Positions 19,721-28,786 of a stretch of 46,605 nt of DNA are shown here, one piece after another; position 1 is the stretch's first letter, and each line of letters starts with the position of its first letter. The notes beneath the pieces were generated by a model. That model searched no databases. It was not told the origin of the DNA and saw only the letters and a list, made by a program, of their open reading frames with translations. The DNA comes from Gammaproteobacteria bacterium (GTDB lineage Bacteria > Pseudomonadota > Gammaproteobacteria > UBA1113), in the NCBI GenBank assembly GCA_009885935.1, contig VFJT01000118.1, positions 1-46,605 on the forward strand, in the 5' to 3' direction. The position numbers and the translations under genes were made by a program.

Positions 19721-20032
19721 ATGATAAATTGGTTCTATTTATTTCTCGCAGGTGTTTGTGAAATCGGCTGGCCTGTAGGCTTGAAACTCGCACTAAACAA
19801 TCGTTGGTGGGCTGTGTTTGCTATTGCCACCATGGCGATAAGTGGCTTCTTGCTGTTTTTGGCACAAAAAACGATCCCTATGGGTACCGCTTACGCTGTT
19901 TGGACAGGCATAGGCGCCGTAGGTGCCTTTGTGGTGGGTATCATCTGGTTTGAAGATCCGGCAACTGCTGCACGCATGGTAGCAGTGGGCTTTATCGTCA
20001 TCGGCATTGTCGGGTTAAAATTGGCGGCATAA
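19721..20032 (+). CDS. SMR family transporter, SugE/Gdx-like
   Basis: 103 aa, four TM; AGVCEIGWPVGLK and GTAYAVWTGIGAVGAFVVGIIWF motifs. Confidence 0.88.
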   Translation: MINWFYLFLAGVCEIGWPVGLKLALNNRWWAVFAIATMAISGFLLFLAQKTIPMGTAYAVWTGIGAVGAFVVGIIWFEDPATAARMVAVGFIVIGIVGLKLAA

Positions 20033-20036
20033 ATAC

Positions 20037-20058
20037 GGGCGGCTCAGGAGCCGCTCTT
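20037..20058. repeat. REP-like GGGCGGCTCAGGAGCCGCTCTT downstream of SMR gene; may act as terminator
   Basis: Palindromic core GCGGCTC-AG-GAGCCGC; resembles 30866-30885 and degenerate copy at 81-102. Confidence 0.55.
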
Positions 20059-20072
20059 ACTCTTTAGAAATT

Positions 20073-20134
20073 TTACGCTTCTAGTAGTGCCGCTAAATTG
20101 CTTGATTCTTTTTTTTAAGTTAGTTAAAATCAGG
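20073..20134 (+). repeat. Direct repeat copy 1 (promoter-bearing), 5' of AlbA_2 gene
   Basis: 62 bp, about 6 mismatches to 21834-21895. Confidence 0.9.
20102..20130 (+). promoter_or_regulatory. Candidate sigma70 promoter TTGATT-17 bp-TAAAAT
   Basis: -35 20102-20107, -10 20125-20130, spacer 17. Confidence 0.55.
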
Positions 20135-20164
20135 ATTATTGAGTATATTCCCCCCCTTTCAGAT

Positions 20165-20200
20165 CAGATGATGTATGGAATAACTTCCATGCATCATCTG
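20165..20200. promoter_or_regulatory. 16-bp hairpin/inverted repeat in leader of AlbA_2 gene
   Basis: CAGATGATGTATGGAA-taac-TTCCATGCATCATCTG, one non-Watson-Crick position. Confidence 0.8.
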
Positions 20201-20240
20201 AAGTCAACACCAAAAAAACGAGCCTATGGGGGATCGTAAA

Positions 20241-21782
20241 ATGTCTAACCGTCTACCCCTTACTTTGAACAATCTGTTATATCAACGTAAAGTTGAAAGC
20301 GATCGCATTGAATACAAGGCTGGCTGGAATCCTGATTCAATTATTCGCACGCTCTGCGCATTCGCCAATGATTTTGAAAACCTTGGTGGCGGTTATATTG
20401 TGCTTGGGCAAGATTGTGATGTTCACGGCCAGCCCCTATTTCCGCCTGCGGGTCTGCCAAACAAGCAGCTCGACAAGATCCAACAAGAATTACTGGCTGC
20501 TTGCCAACTCATTCAACCACCTTACTTTCCTACGTTAACGATAGAAACAGTGGAAGACCGCGAGCTTATCGTCTTAAGAGCCCCAGGCGGAATGCACCGA
20601 CCGTATAAATCCCCAGCGTCCATTAAAGCAAAATATAAAACTTGGCACTACTACATCCGCCGCTATAGCAATACAATTGAAGCAAAAGGGGAAGACCAAC
20701 GAGAACTACTGAATCTAACCGCCAAGATACCATTCGACGACGGTTACGCACAACATGCGCAGATCAATGATTTATCCAAGCCACTGATGTTGGCGTATTT
20801 GCATGAAGTGGGCAGCACGTTGGCCGATGATACCGTTAATACATCGGTAGAAAGTCTAGGATGGCAAATGAACCTGTTGGGTGGACCTAGAGAATTGCCC
20901 TGGCCAAAAAATGTTGGCCTATTATTTTTCAATGAAACACCCGATCGCTTTTTTCCATACACACAAATTGATGTGGTATGGTTTCCAGAAGGCGCAAATG
21001 GTAACCGTTTTGATGAAAAAATATTTAAAGGCCCTCTGGATCGCATGACACGTGAAGCACTTGACTATATTCAACGCAATTATTTGCATCAAACGATTCT
21101 CAAGCACCCCAATCGAGCAGAAGCCACTAGAGTATGGAACTTCCCTTATGCAGCAATTGAAGAAGCGGTAGTCAATGCAGTTTATCATCGTTCCTATGAA
21201 GAACGCGAACCCATTGAAGTACGTATCAGTCGTAGTGAATTGGTAGTTCTAAGTTTTCCAGGGCCCGATCGCTCTATTCGATTGGCAGACTTTTCAGCGG
21301 GCCGCGCCGTAAGTCGCCGTTACCGCAATCGACGTATTGGTGAATTTTTAAAAGAACTAGAACTAACCGAAGGACGTTCAACAGGTGTACCCAAAATTTT
21401 AAAGGCCATGGCTGATAATGGGTCGCCTGCGCCGCTATTTGAAACCGATGATGATCGCTCTGCTTATGTAATTCGGCTACCAGCGCATCCATTGGCAGAA
21501 AGCCCCACCATGGAAGTCACCATGGAAGTCACCATGGAAGTCACCATGGAAATTGCGACCTTACTCAAGGCTATTAAAGGAGAGATGAGCCGCCAAGCGC
21601 TGCAAAACGCAATAGGTCTAAAAAATGCTGATTATTTCCGTAAAGCGTATGTACTACCGGCTATTACCGCGGGATTCCTGGAAATGACCCTACCAAACCA
21701 GCCCAAAAGCAGCTTACAGCGCTACCGTCTAACGAATCAGGGAAAACAATGGGTCTACAGAAAAAAGTCACGGAAAAAATAA
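20241..21782 (+). CDS. AlbA_2 (Schlafen-like) domain ATP-binding protein with RecG-like/HATPase_c_4 C-terminal region
   Basis: ESDRIEYKAGWNPDSIIRTLCAFANDFENLGGGYIVLG; FPYAAIEEAVVNAVYHRSY; YRNRRIGEFLKELELTEGRSTGVPKI; start chosen after GGGGGAT RBS (ORF track start 20226). Confidence 0.88.
   Translation: MSNRLPLTLNNLLYQRKVESDRIEYKAGWNPDSIIRTLCAFANDFENLGGGYIVLGQDCDVHGQPLFPPAGLPNKQLDKIQQELLAACQLIQPPYFPTLTIETVEDRELIVLRAPGGMHRPYKSPASIKAKYKTWHYYIRRYSNTIEAKGEDQRELLNLTAKIPFDDGYAQHAQINDLSKPLMLAYLHEVGSTLADDTVNTSVESLGWQMNLLGGPRELPWPKNVGLLFFNETPDRFFPYTQIDVVWFPEGANGNRFDEKIFKGPLDRMTREALDYIQRNYLHQTILKHPNRAEATRVWNFPYAAIEEAVVNAVYHRSYEEREPIEVRISRSELVVLSFPGPDRSIRLADFSAGRAVSRRYRNRRIGEFLKELELTEGRSTGVPKILKAMADNGSPAPLFETDDDRSAYVIRLPAHPLAESPTMEVTMEVTMEVTMEIATLLKAIKGEMSRQALQNAIGLKNADYFRKAYVLPAITAGFLEMTLPNQPKSSLQRYRLTNQGKQWVYRKKSRKK
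21507..21554 (+). repeat. 12-bp in-frame tandem repeat ACCATGGAAGTC, 3 perfect + 1 partial
   Basis: Encodes TMEVTMEVTMEVTMEI. Confidence 0.95.
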
Positions 21783-21833
21783 ATTTTTGCGTTCGCTTGT
21801 TTAAAGCTATTTTCTGCTCATTGTCAAAAAAAC

Positions 21834-21895
21834 TTACCCTTCTAGTAGTGCAGCTAAATTGCTTGATTCTTTTTTTTAAGTTAGCTAGAATTGGG
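21834..21895 (+). repeat. Direct repeat copy 2 (promoter-bearing), 5' of queF
   Basis: 62 bp, about 6 mismatches to 20073-20134. Confidence 0.9.
21863..21891 (+). promoter_or_regulatory. Candidate sigma70 promoter TTGATT-17 bp-TAGAAT upstream of queF
   Basis: -35 21863-21868, -10 21886-21891, spacer 17. Confidence 0.6.
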
Positions 21896-21926
21896 TTTCG
21901 TTACTATAAATTTGAAGATAAATACA

Positions 21927-22751
21927 ATGAATACTGTTTCTGAACTAGGCAAAAAAACCATTTACCCGCAAAGCTACAGTGCAGAATATCTGTGCCCTAT
22001 TTCCAGAACCGGCAAACGTCTAGAAATTGGCATTGATCCCGATGCACCCCCTTTTGTGGGTTTCGATTGCTGGAACCATTATGAAGTCTCATGGCTCAAT
22101 GAAAAAGGTAAGCCCATCGTCGCTATCGCCGAAATCATGTATGATTGCAATTCTCCTTTTATCGTTGAATCCAAATCATTGAAACTCTATTTTAACTCGT
22201 TTAATCAATTTAAGTTTAAATCTGCGGACGAGGTCATCCAAACCATTCAAAATGATTTGGAACCTAGGCTGAAAACCGCCGTAACCGTGACACTGCATGC
22301 ATTAAATTCAGCGCACAGTCCGACGATGAAAACAGCTTTTGCAGGAACGTGCTTAGATGAACTCGATATAGAATGTTCTACTTATAATACCGATCCTAAT
22401 TTTTTACACACCGAAAATACTGTAGTAAGCGAGAGCGTGTATTCTGATCTGCTCAAATCCAATTGTCTAGTCACCCACCAACCGGATTGGGGCAGTGTGC
22501 AGATCTGCTATGAAGGCAATAAAATCAATCATGCAGGTTTATTGCGTTATATCGTTTCTTATCGCAATCACAATGAGTTTCACGAACAATGCATCGAACG
22601 CATATTTGTAGATATTTTGAAACGCTGCCAACCTAAAAAATTATCTGTTTACGGGCGTTATACGCGACGCGGCGGATTGGATATCAACCCCTACCGTTCA
22701 ACCCATGCAGTGGATGTTCACGGCTTGAATTTTAGGTTGCCGCGACAGTAG
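21927..22751 (+). CDS. queF: NADPH-dependent 7-cyano-7-deazaguanine reductase QueF (long form)
   Basis: CPISRTGKRLEIGI, SKSLKLYFNSFN, YGRYTRRGGLDINPYRS; start MNTVSEL at 21927. Confidence 0.95.
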   Translation: MNTVSELGKKTIYPQSYSAEYLCPISRTGKRLEIGIDPDAPPFVGFDCWNHYEVSWLNEKGKPIVAIAEIMYDCNSPFIVESKSLKLYFNSFNQFKFKSADEVIQTIQNDLEPRLKTAVTVTLHALNSAHSPTMKTAFAGTCLDELDIECSTYNTDPNFLHTENTVVSESVYSDLLKSNCLVTHQPDWGSVQICYEGNKINHAGLLRYIVSYRNHNEFHEQCIERIFVDILKRCQPKKLSVYGRYTRRGGLDINPYRSTHAVDVHGLNFRLPRQ

Positions 22752-23721
22752 CTTGTGTTTGTGGTATTGCCACCTGCCCCACCACTTCTGCCACACCCGT
22801 TTCTTTCTCGGCTAAAGTGACTATTTTGTTTAAATCTACACTGGCGACACGCTCGGCCGTAGCATTTTTCAGTACCTCATTCCATAAACTATCGTAGCGA
22901 CCGGCATAATAGAAGCGGTCTTCGCGCAGCGGCCTGTGTGCTTCAAAATAAAGCTTACCCTTTAACCACCCTGCTTTGAAAGGTTGATCGACGATAGTCA
23001 CCTTGGTATCCACTGGAACCATATTAAATAATTGTTCCACATCTTCTGGATACATATTGATACAACCCGCACTGGTTCTACGTCCCACCACATAAGGATG
23101 ATTCGTGCCATGAATCAGATACGTAATATTGCTCAAACGCATCCTGTAAGCACCCAATGGATTGTCTGGGCCTGGAGGAATAACCTCAGGCATGGGTTTT
23201 CCTCTCTTGATCATATCCTCAGCAACCGACTGCGGCACACGCCACTCGGGATCTTTTGTCTTTTCAATGATGGTCAGCTCTCCAATAGGCGTCTGCCACG
23301 CATTGCCTATACGCCCTATGCCTACAGGAAATATCACCACAGTATTTGAACCCGGTGGATAGTAATACAGGCGTAACTCGGCTAAATTAACAACAATCCC
23401 CTCCCTAGGCGCATCCGGCAATATGGCTTGATGCGGCACCAATAATCGCGAAGCAGTGCTCATACGCAATGGATCCAGATAGGGATTGGCTTCCAACAAT
23501 TGGTAATAACCTATATCGTTACGCTGTGCAAAATTAGTGGCCGTATCCCCCATTTTGACCGCAGCATTTTTATCACTGCCGACTACAGTATCCCCATTAG
23601 CAGGCAGATTATAAACTGCAGCAAGCGCCGTAGGTGCTATTATTGCACCCAACAGGCCTGCTAAAAGTAGACAAACTAAATATCGTTTGGCCATTTTGTA
23701 TTTACACTCCTTGTCTTTCAA
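22732..23721 (-). CDS. LysM + L,D-transpeptidase (YkuD) protein
   Basis: NLAELRLYYYPPGSNTV, TYLIHGTNHPYVVGRRTSAGCINMYPEDVEQLF (HGT...S.GC.NM); LysM-like N-terminus; signal peptide. Confidence 0.93.
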   Translation of the reverse strand: MKDKECKYKMAKRYLVCLLLAGLLGAIIAPTALAAVYNLPANGDTVVGSDKNAAVKMGDTATNFAQRNDIGYYQLLEANPYLDPLRMSTASRLLVPHQAILPDAPREGIVVNLAELRLYYYPPGSNTVVIFPVGIGRIGNAWQTPIGELTIIEKTKDPEWRVPQSVAEDMIKRGKPMPEVIPPGPDNPLGAYRMRLSNITYLIHGTNHPYVVGRRTSAGCINMYPEDVEQLFNMVPVDTKVTIVDQPFKAGWLKGKLYFEAHRPLREDRFYYAGRYDSLWNEVLKNATAERVASVDLNKIVTLAEKETGVAEVVGQVAIPQTQATVAAT

Positions 23722-24698
23722 GATGCGGCTTTAGTAGATCCATCAGCAGCAGCCACTGCTGGCTGGCCCGCCGCTAGACCGACAGCTTCTGGCACGCCCG
23801 TTTGTTTTTTAACTAAGCTCTGCACTTTACTCCAATCTACACTGGCAGCACGATTGGCCGTGGCGTCATTAATCGCTGCATTCCACAAACTATCGTAATG
23901 ACCCGCATAGGTAGCCCGTTGCTCACGCAATGGCTCATGGGCTTCAAAATAAAATTGACCATTTAACCATCCCGCTTTAAAGGGTTGATTCACAATAGTC
24001 ACCTTTGTACTCACCGGTACCAGTGCAAATAATTCTTCAATATCCTCTGGATACATACGGATACAACCAGCGCTGGTTCTACGGCCCACACCCTGAGGGC
24101 GGTTGGTACCGTGGATCAGATAAGTATAATTGCTAAGACGCATCATATAAGCGCCCAATGGGTTGTCTGGGCCTGCAGGAATGACTTCCGGCAGAATAAT
24201 GCCTCTTTTGGCCATATCCTCAGCCACCGACCGCGGCACGCGCCAATCTGGATCTTGTTTTTTCTGGATAACAGTCAGTTGCCCGGTCGGGGTTTGCCAG
24301 TTGCCACCCACACGGCCTATCCCTATAGGATAAGTCATGACCGTATTTGAACCCGGCGGATAATAATATAAGCGTAATTCGGCTAGATTAATCACGATGC
24401 CTACTCTAGGCGCATCAGGCAATATGAATTGATGTGGCACCAACAAACGCATCCCAGAGGGCAAACGCATTGGATCCAAGCGTGGATTAGCCTCCAGCAA
24501 TTCATAATACCCAGCATCATTGCGGCGTGCGAAAGCGCTTAAATTATCCCCTATCTTTACAGTGGCAACTTGGTTACTGCCCACTATAGTATCGCCATTT
24601 ATGGGCAAATTATAAACAATAGCAAACGCAGGCGTCATGACTAACACCAGTAAAACACAACACAACCATTTTTTTAACATTAAATTACCCCCCAGCAA
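23718..24698 (-). CDS. LysM + L,D-transpeptidase (YkuD) protein, tandem paralog
   Basis: HGTNRPQGVGRRTSAGCIRMYPEDIEELF; strong colinear similarity to 22732-23721. Confidence 0.93.
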   Translation of the reverse strand: MLGGNLMLKKWLCCVLLVLVMTPAFAIVYNLPINGDTIVGSNQVATVKIGDNLSAFARRNDAGYYELLEANPRLDPMRLPSGMRLLVPHQFILPDAPRVGIVINLAELRLYYYPPGSNTVMTYPIGIGRVGGNWQTPTGQLTVIQKKQDPDWRVPRSVAEDMAKRGIILPEVIPAGPDNPLGAYMMRLSNYTYLIHGTNRPQGVGRRTSAGCIRMYPEDIEELFALVPVSTKVTIVNQPFKAGWLNGQFYFEAHEPLREQRATYAGHYDSLWNAAINDATANRAASVDWSKVQSLVKKQTGVPEAVGLAAGQPAVAAADGSTKAAS

Positions 24699-24756
24699 CT
24701 ATGCATCATATAGTGTGCTGCCCTACAAATCAAATCACATATTGTGCATTGTTTTT

Positions 24757-24815
24757 CGTAGGGGCGGGCCCCTGTGCTCGCCCTGCCAGGGCAGACACGG
24801 GGGTCTGCCCCTACG
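24757..24815. repeat. REP-like doublet with inverted CGTAGGGGC ... GCCCCTACG ends
   Basis: Two palindromes CGTAGGGGCGGGCCCCTGTGCTCGCCC and GGGCAGACACGGGGGTCTGCCCCTACG. Confidence 0.85.
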
Positions 24816-24843
24816 ATAAGATCGCATCTACAAATAGAGACTA

Positions 24844-26889
24844 TCACCACAACAGCTTCCACGCCGAGGTCGCTTCAACGGCTTGTACATTCATACTTCT
24901 ATAGCAGGCTAATTCCTTAGCCAAGTTTTGCTTATCCATAGTACGGGCATACTGTAAGATACCACCTTGAAACGGAGGAAAGCCCGCACCAAAAACAACA
25001 CCGGCATCGACCAAGTCTACGCTATTCACTACAGCCTCATCTAAACATAAAAGAGCACGATTCAACATCCCTAAAAAGAATTGCCGTTCCAATACAGTCA
25101 ATTTTTCTGGATCTAACGCTGTCTTAGCGCGCACGCGTTTACCCTTAACATAATTATAAAACCCTTTTTGCGTTTTGCGCCCCAATTCGCCCTTATCTAC
25201 TTTGCCCTGCAACACCGCTTGTGCTGTTTTGGCGTCATCACCAATTAAATTTTTACTCACGGCCAGGCACACATCTAAACCCACTTGATCGGCTAATTCC
25301 AATGGCCCCATAGGCAAGCCCAAACAATGTCCAGCCGCATCAATCACTTGTATACTCTCTCCCGCAGCCAATGCCTTAAACCCTTCAGCAAAATAACCGC
25401 CTATAATTTGATTGACTAAAAACCCCGGCGCATCTTCCACCGGCAAAGGCAATTTTTTAATTTGTTTGACGAAAGCCGCCGCATAAGCAATAGTGGTTTT
25501 ATCCGTATGCTTACCCTTCACCACTTCAACCAAAGGCATATAAGCAACGGGATTAAAGAAATGTATGCCCACTAAACGCTGTGGCTGCGTTAATACGCTA
25601 GCGATATCCGCTAAGCGTAAACTAGAGGTATTGGTAGCAAAGATGGCATCAGGACGTGCACGTGCATCAATTTGTTTAAAAATCTCGTGTTTTAAAGCCA
25701 GATTTTCCACTGCGGCTTCTAAGATCAACTCTGCATGCGCAATACCGTCTCCGCTGGGATCCGGACACAATCTATCCACAGCGGCTTGTATCAAATGTTT
25801 TTTCTTTAATCGCTTTTTAGCCAGTTCATAGGTTCTAGACACTGCACTACCTAAGGCTTGCAAAGAAGGATCCTGTAAAGTTACGCGCAAGCCGTGCACA
25901 GCACACCAAGCGGCGATGTCACCCCCCATAACCCCCGCACCCACAATGTGTATATGCCGCACTTTAAAATCAGCTTCTTTACCCGTTGCTTTTAATTTTC
26001 CTTGCAAGAAAAAAACGCGCAATAAATTACGGCAAGTAGGCGTAGATAATAATGTACCGACAGATTCGGCTTCGGCAGCAAACGCTTTTTCTTCCAGTGT
26101 ACCTACATTGACCCAATTATCGATTAGCGCATAAGGTGCTGGATATTGCTCACTTTTTACTTTGGTCGCTAATTTTTTCTTAAATAAAGCCCCCAATAAA
26201 TTACGCACAAAAGGGATTTCCGTCACTTTATTCATCCAGCTATTTTTTTTCACTTTAGGTTTATGTTGAATATAATAAACTGCAGCCCGTCGTAGCTCGC
26301 GTAAAGGCATCACATCATCGACTAAACCTAATTTTTTAGCTTGTAACGCATCTACATTACGCCCTTCTAACACAAGCCCTATACCTTGAAATACGCCCAA
26401 TAAACGTATAGCCCGCACCGAACCCCCAAACCCAGGATGGATGCCTATTTTAACTTCGGGCAATCCTATTTGGGTATGTTTTTCATCGCTAGCAAGACGA
26501 TAATGACACGCTAAAGCTAACTCCGTACCACCCCCTAAACAAAAACCATTGATTGCTGCCACCACAGGGATAGGCAAGGCTTCAATTTGTGAAAATAGCG
26601 TTTGTGTTTTACGCATATGACTGACCGCATCATTCACATCATTAACCGCAGCAATTTCTTTAACGTCAGCACCGACAATAAAATCAGGCGCTTTATCCGA
26701 AATAAAGACTACGCCGCTAGTATTGTTTGGATTAGCTTTAATGTCTGCCACTATGGTTTCTAATTCTTGCAACACTGCAAAATTTAAAACATTGACCTCT
26801 TCATTGGCCACATTTAATGCCACCCATAAAATTTTATTTTCATCCTCATGCAAGGACCAATTTTTATAAACTTTTGTTTTAGCCATCAC
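24844..26889 (-). CDS. 3-hydroxyacyl-CoA dehydrogenase/enoyl-CoA hydratase (FadJ/FadB-like)
   Basis: N-terminal crotonase (AINGFCLGGGTELALACHYR), HAD domain (VGAGVMGGDIAAW, GIHFFNPVAYMPLVEVV). Confidence 0.93.
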   Translation of the reverse strand: MMAKTKVYKNWSLHEDENKILWVALNVANEEVNVLNFAVLQELETIVADIKANPNNTSGVVFISDKAPDFIVGADVKEIAAVNDVNDAVSHMRKTQTLFSQIEALPIPVVAAINGFCLGGGTELALACHYRLASDEKHTQIGLPEVKIGIHPGFGGSVRAIRLLGVFQGIGLVLEGRNVDALQAKKLGLVDDVMPLRELRRAAVYYIQHKPKVKKNSWMNKVTEIPFVRNLLGALFKKKLATKVKSEQYPAPYALIDNWVNVGTLEEKAFAAEAESVGTLLSTPTCRNLLRVFFLQGKLKATGKEADFKVRHIHIVGAGVMGGDIAAWCAVHGLRVTLQDPSLQALGSAVSRTYELAKKRLKKKHLIQAAVDRLCPDPSGDGIAHAELILEAAVENLALKHEIFKQIDARARPDAIFATNTSSLRLADIASVLTQPQRLVGIHFFNPVAYMPLVEVVKGKHTDKTTIAYAAAFVKQIKKLPLPVEDAPGFLVNQIIGGYFAEGFKALAAGESIQVIDAAGHCLGLPMGPLELADQVGLDVCLAVSKNLIGDDAKTAQAVLQGKVDKGELGRKTQKGFYNYVKGKRVRAKTALDPEKLTVLERQFFLGMLNRALLCLDEAVVNSVDLVDAGVVFGAGFPPFQGGILQYARTMDKQNLAKELACYRSMNVQAVEATSAWKLLW

Positions 26890-26895
26890 TTTATC

Positions 26896-28179
26896 TCACG
26901 CTCCTTTTGTATTCAACAACACTGCGCCACCTTGGCCACCGCCTATACATAAAGAAGCAATACCCTGCTTTGCTTTATGCTGCCGTAATGTGTGCAATAA
27001 ATGCAATATGATGCGCGCACCACTGGCACCCACCGGATGCCCGCAGGCAATAGCGCCCCCATCCACATTGAGGCGATCCATAGGCAATGTTCCTAGGGCT
27101 TTTGGCATCCCTAATTTATTCTGACAATATTCGTTGCTGGCCAGAGCTTCTATACAAGCCAGCACTTGTACGGCAAAAGCTTCATTGATTTCCCAATAGT
27201 CTATATCGTTCAACGTTAAATGATTGCGCGCTAATAATGGCGGTATCGCATACGCGGGCCCTAAACCCATGCGACTGGGATCTAATGCCGCCCAGTTGTA
27301 ATCGACGATTTCTCCTAATACTGGCCAGCGATAATGCTTGACCGCTTCTTCGCTCGCCAATAATAAATACGCCGCGCCATCCGTGATTTGTGAACTATTT
27401 CCTGGGGTGACTTGCCCATAACGCAGATCAAATACAGGGGCTAATTTAGCGAGTTTTTCTAAACTACTGTCTACACGCACACCGTCGTCATAATCGTAAC
27501 AGTGGCCTTGATTATCATAAATAGGCACTATTTCGCTTAAGCGGTGTTCTTTTTGCGCTGCGGCGAAACGTTGGTGACTCTGTACAGAGTATGCATCCAT
27601 CTTTTGGCGGCTGATGTTAAAATCGTGCGCCAAAATCTCAGCCGTTTCTCCCATCCCTAAATTGACTTGATGATCTTTCAAGCCCAGCAATAAAGCCACT
27701 ATAGGTTTAAAAAAAGGGGGCCTCAATGCCAAACCCGTTTTTAATTTGGCCAGTATATTCTTTTGTTGTTGTAGACGCAGCAACCAATCTACCATTGCCG
27801 GACTAAACAACAACGGTGCCTGACTCATGGCTTCACAACCACCGGCTAACACCACTTGCGATTGCCCACGTTGTATGGATTCCATCGCCGACACCACCGC
27901 CTGCATCCCCGAAGCACAATTACGTTGCACCGTCCACGCGGGTATGGATTCATCTAAACCCAGCCGCAAACCCACTACACGCGAAATATTGGCTTCATAC
28001 GCACTGGGCATAACGCATCCGGTAATCACTTCATCGATTTGTGTAGGCAGAACTCCTACTCGCAATAATAAGGCACGGGCAGCGGATACGGCTAAGTCGG
28101 AAGCTAAAAAAGGCCCGCGCCCTTTAGCTCGTATAAAAGGGGTGCGCGCCCCATCGACTATTAATACTCTTTTACTCAC
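26896..28179 (-). CDS. acetyl-CoA C-acyltransferase (thiolase; FadI/FadA-like)
   Basis: QRNCASGMQAV active-site Cys, NVDGGAIACGHPVGASGARI, CIGGGQGGAVLL. Confidence 0.94.
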   Translation of the reverse strand: MSKRVLIVDGARTPFIRAKGRGPFLASDLAVSAARALLLRVGVLPTQIDEVITGCVMPSAYEANISRVVGLRLGLDESIPAWTVQRNCASGMQAVVSAMESIQRGQSQVVLAGGCEAMSQAPLLFSPAMVDWLLRLQQQKNILAKLKTGLALRPPFFKPIVALLLGLKDHQVNLGMGETAEILAHDFNISRQKMDAYSVQSHQRFAAAQKEHRLSEIVPIYDNQGHCYDYDDGVRVDSSLEKLAKLAPVFDLRYGQVTPGNSSQITDGAAYLLLASEEAVKHYRWPVLGEIVDYNWAALDPSRMGLGPAYAIPPLLARNHLTLNDIDYWEINEAFAVQVLACIEALASNEYCQNKLGMPKALGTLPMDRLNVDGGAIACGHPVGASGARIILHLLHTLRQHKAKQGIASLCIGGGQGGAVLLNTKGA

Positions 28180-28228
28180 AATATCCTCACATCAAATTGC
28201 CAAAGGTAAATGTAGCAGGAAAATGGTT

Positions 28229-28786
28229 TCATTGTAATAACCACGACTGCTGGCCTGGTTCATATACGGTGTATTCTGTACAAATTATACCATCACCCAG
28301 TTTTGGTGTGCTTTTATTATCCATAAAAGGCATTGCCTCCACTGCTTGCAGCAGCATTTTTTGTCCAGAGGCTTTTAATTGCCTCTGCACGCTGATGCGA
28401 AAAAAGTCTACCCCCGTTTCCACGTTGCCCTTAATTTGCGCACAAGGCTGAGTCATGATGCGTTCGTAAATGACTCCTATTTGTTCATCTGCCACGTTAT
28501 CAATACAAGTCGCCGTAGGCCAAGAATTGTTAGCTATAAAAAAATAATCATTACTCACAGAATACGGCACGAAACATTTTCCTGTTGCTACTCGTTGCGG
28601 CAATTGCCCTTCGGCCAAAGCCAATTGCTGCCATAGCCTATCCTGCATTTTTACCTGCAGCCATACATAATATTGACTGCGTTTCACCCATTGCGCTTGT
28701 TCAAAGGTGGCCATTACAATCAACGACAACACCATTAAAACAGTCATCACAATGATTAAGGTAAAGCCTTGTTGTTTTGTTTTCAT
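28229..28786 (-). CDS. Type IV pilus minor pilin, PilX-like
   Basis: N-terminal KQQGFTLIIVMTVLMVLSLIVMATF; position after PilW/PilV-like genes. Confidence 0.65.
   Translation of the reverse strand: MKTKQQGFTLIIVMTVLMVLSLIVMATFEQAQWVKRSQYYVWLQVKMQDRLWQQLALAEGQLPQRVATGKCFVPYSVSNDYFFIANNSWPTATCIDNVADEQIGVIYERIMTQPCAQIKGNVETGVDFFRISVQRQLKASGQKMLLQAVEAMPFMDNKSTPKLGDGIICTEYTVYEPGQQSWLLQ

Noticed and set aside
24680-24862. 60-aa ORF on minus strand and 24637..24904 plus-strand ORFs
   Set aside because: They are translations of the REP doublet (GADPRVCP/GARPYEK-type sequence), not genes.
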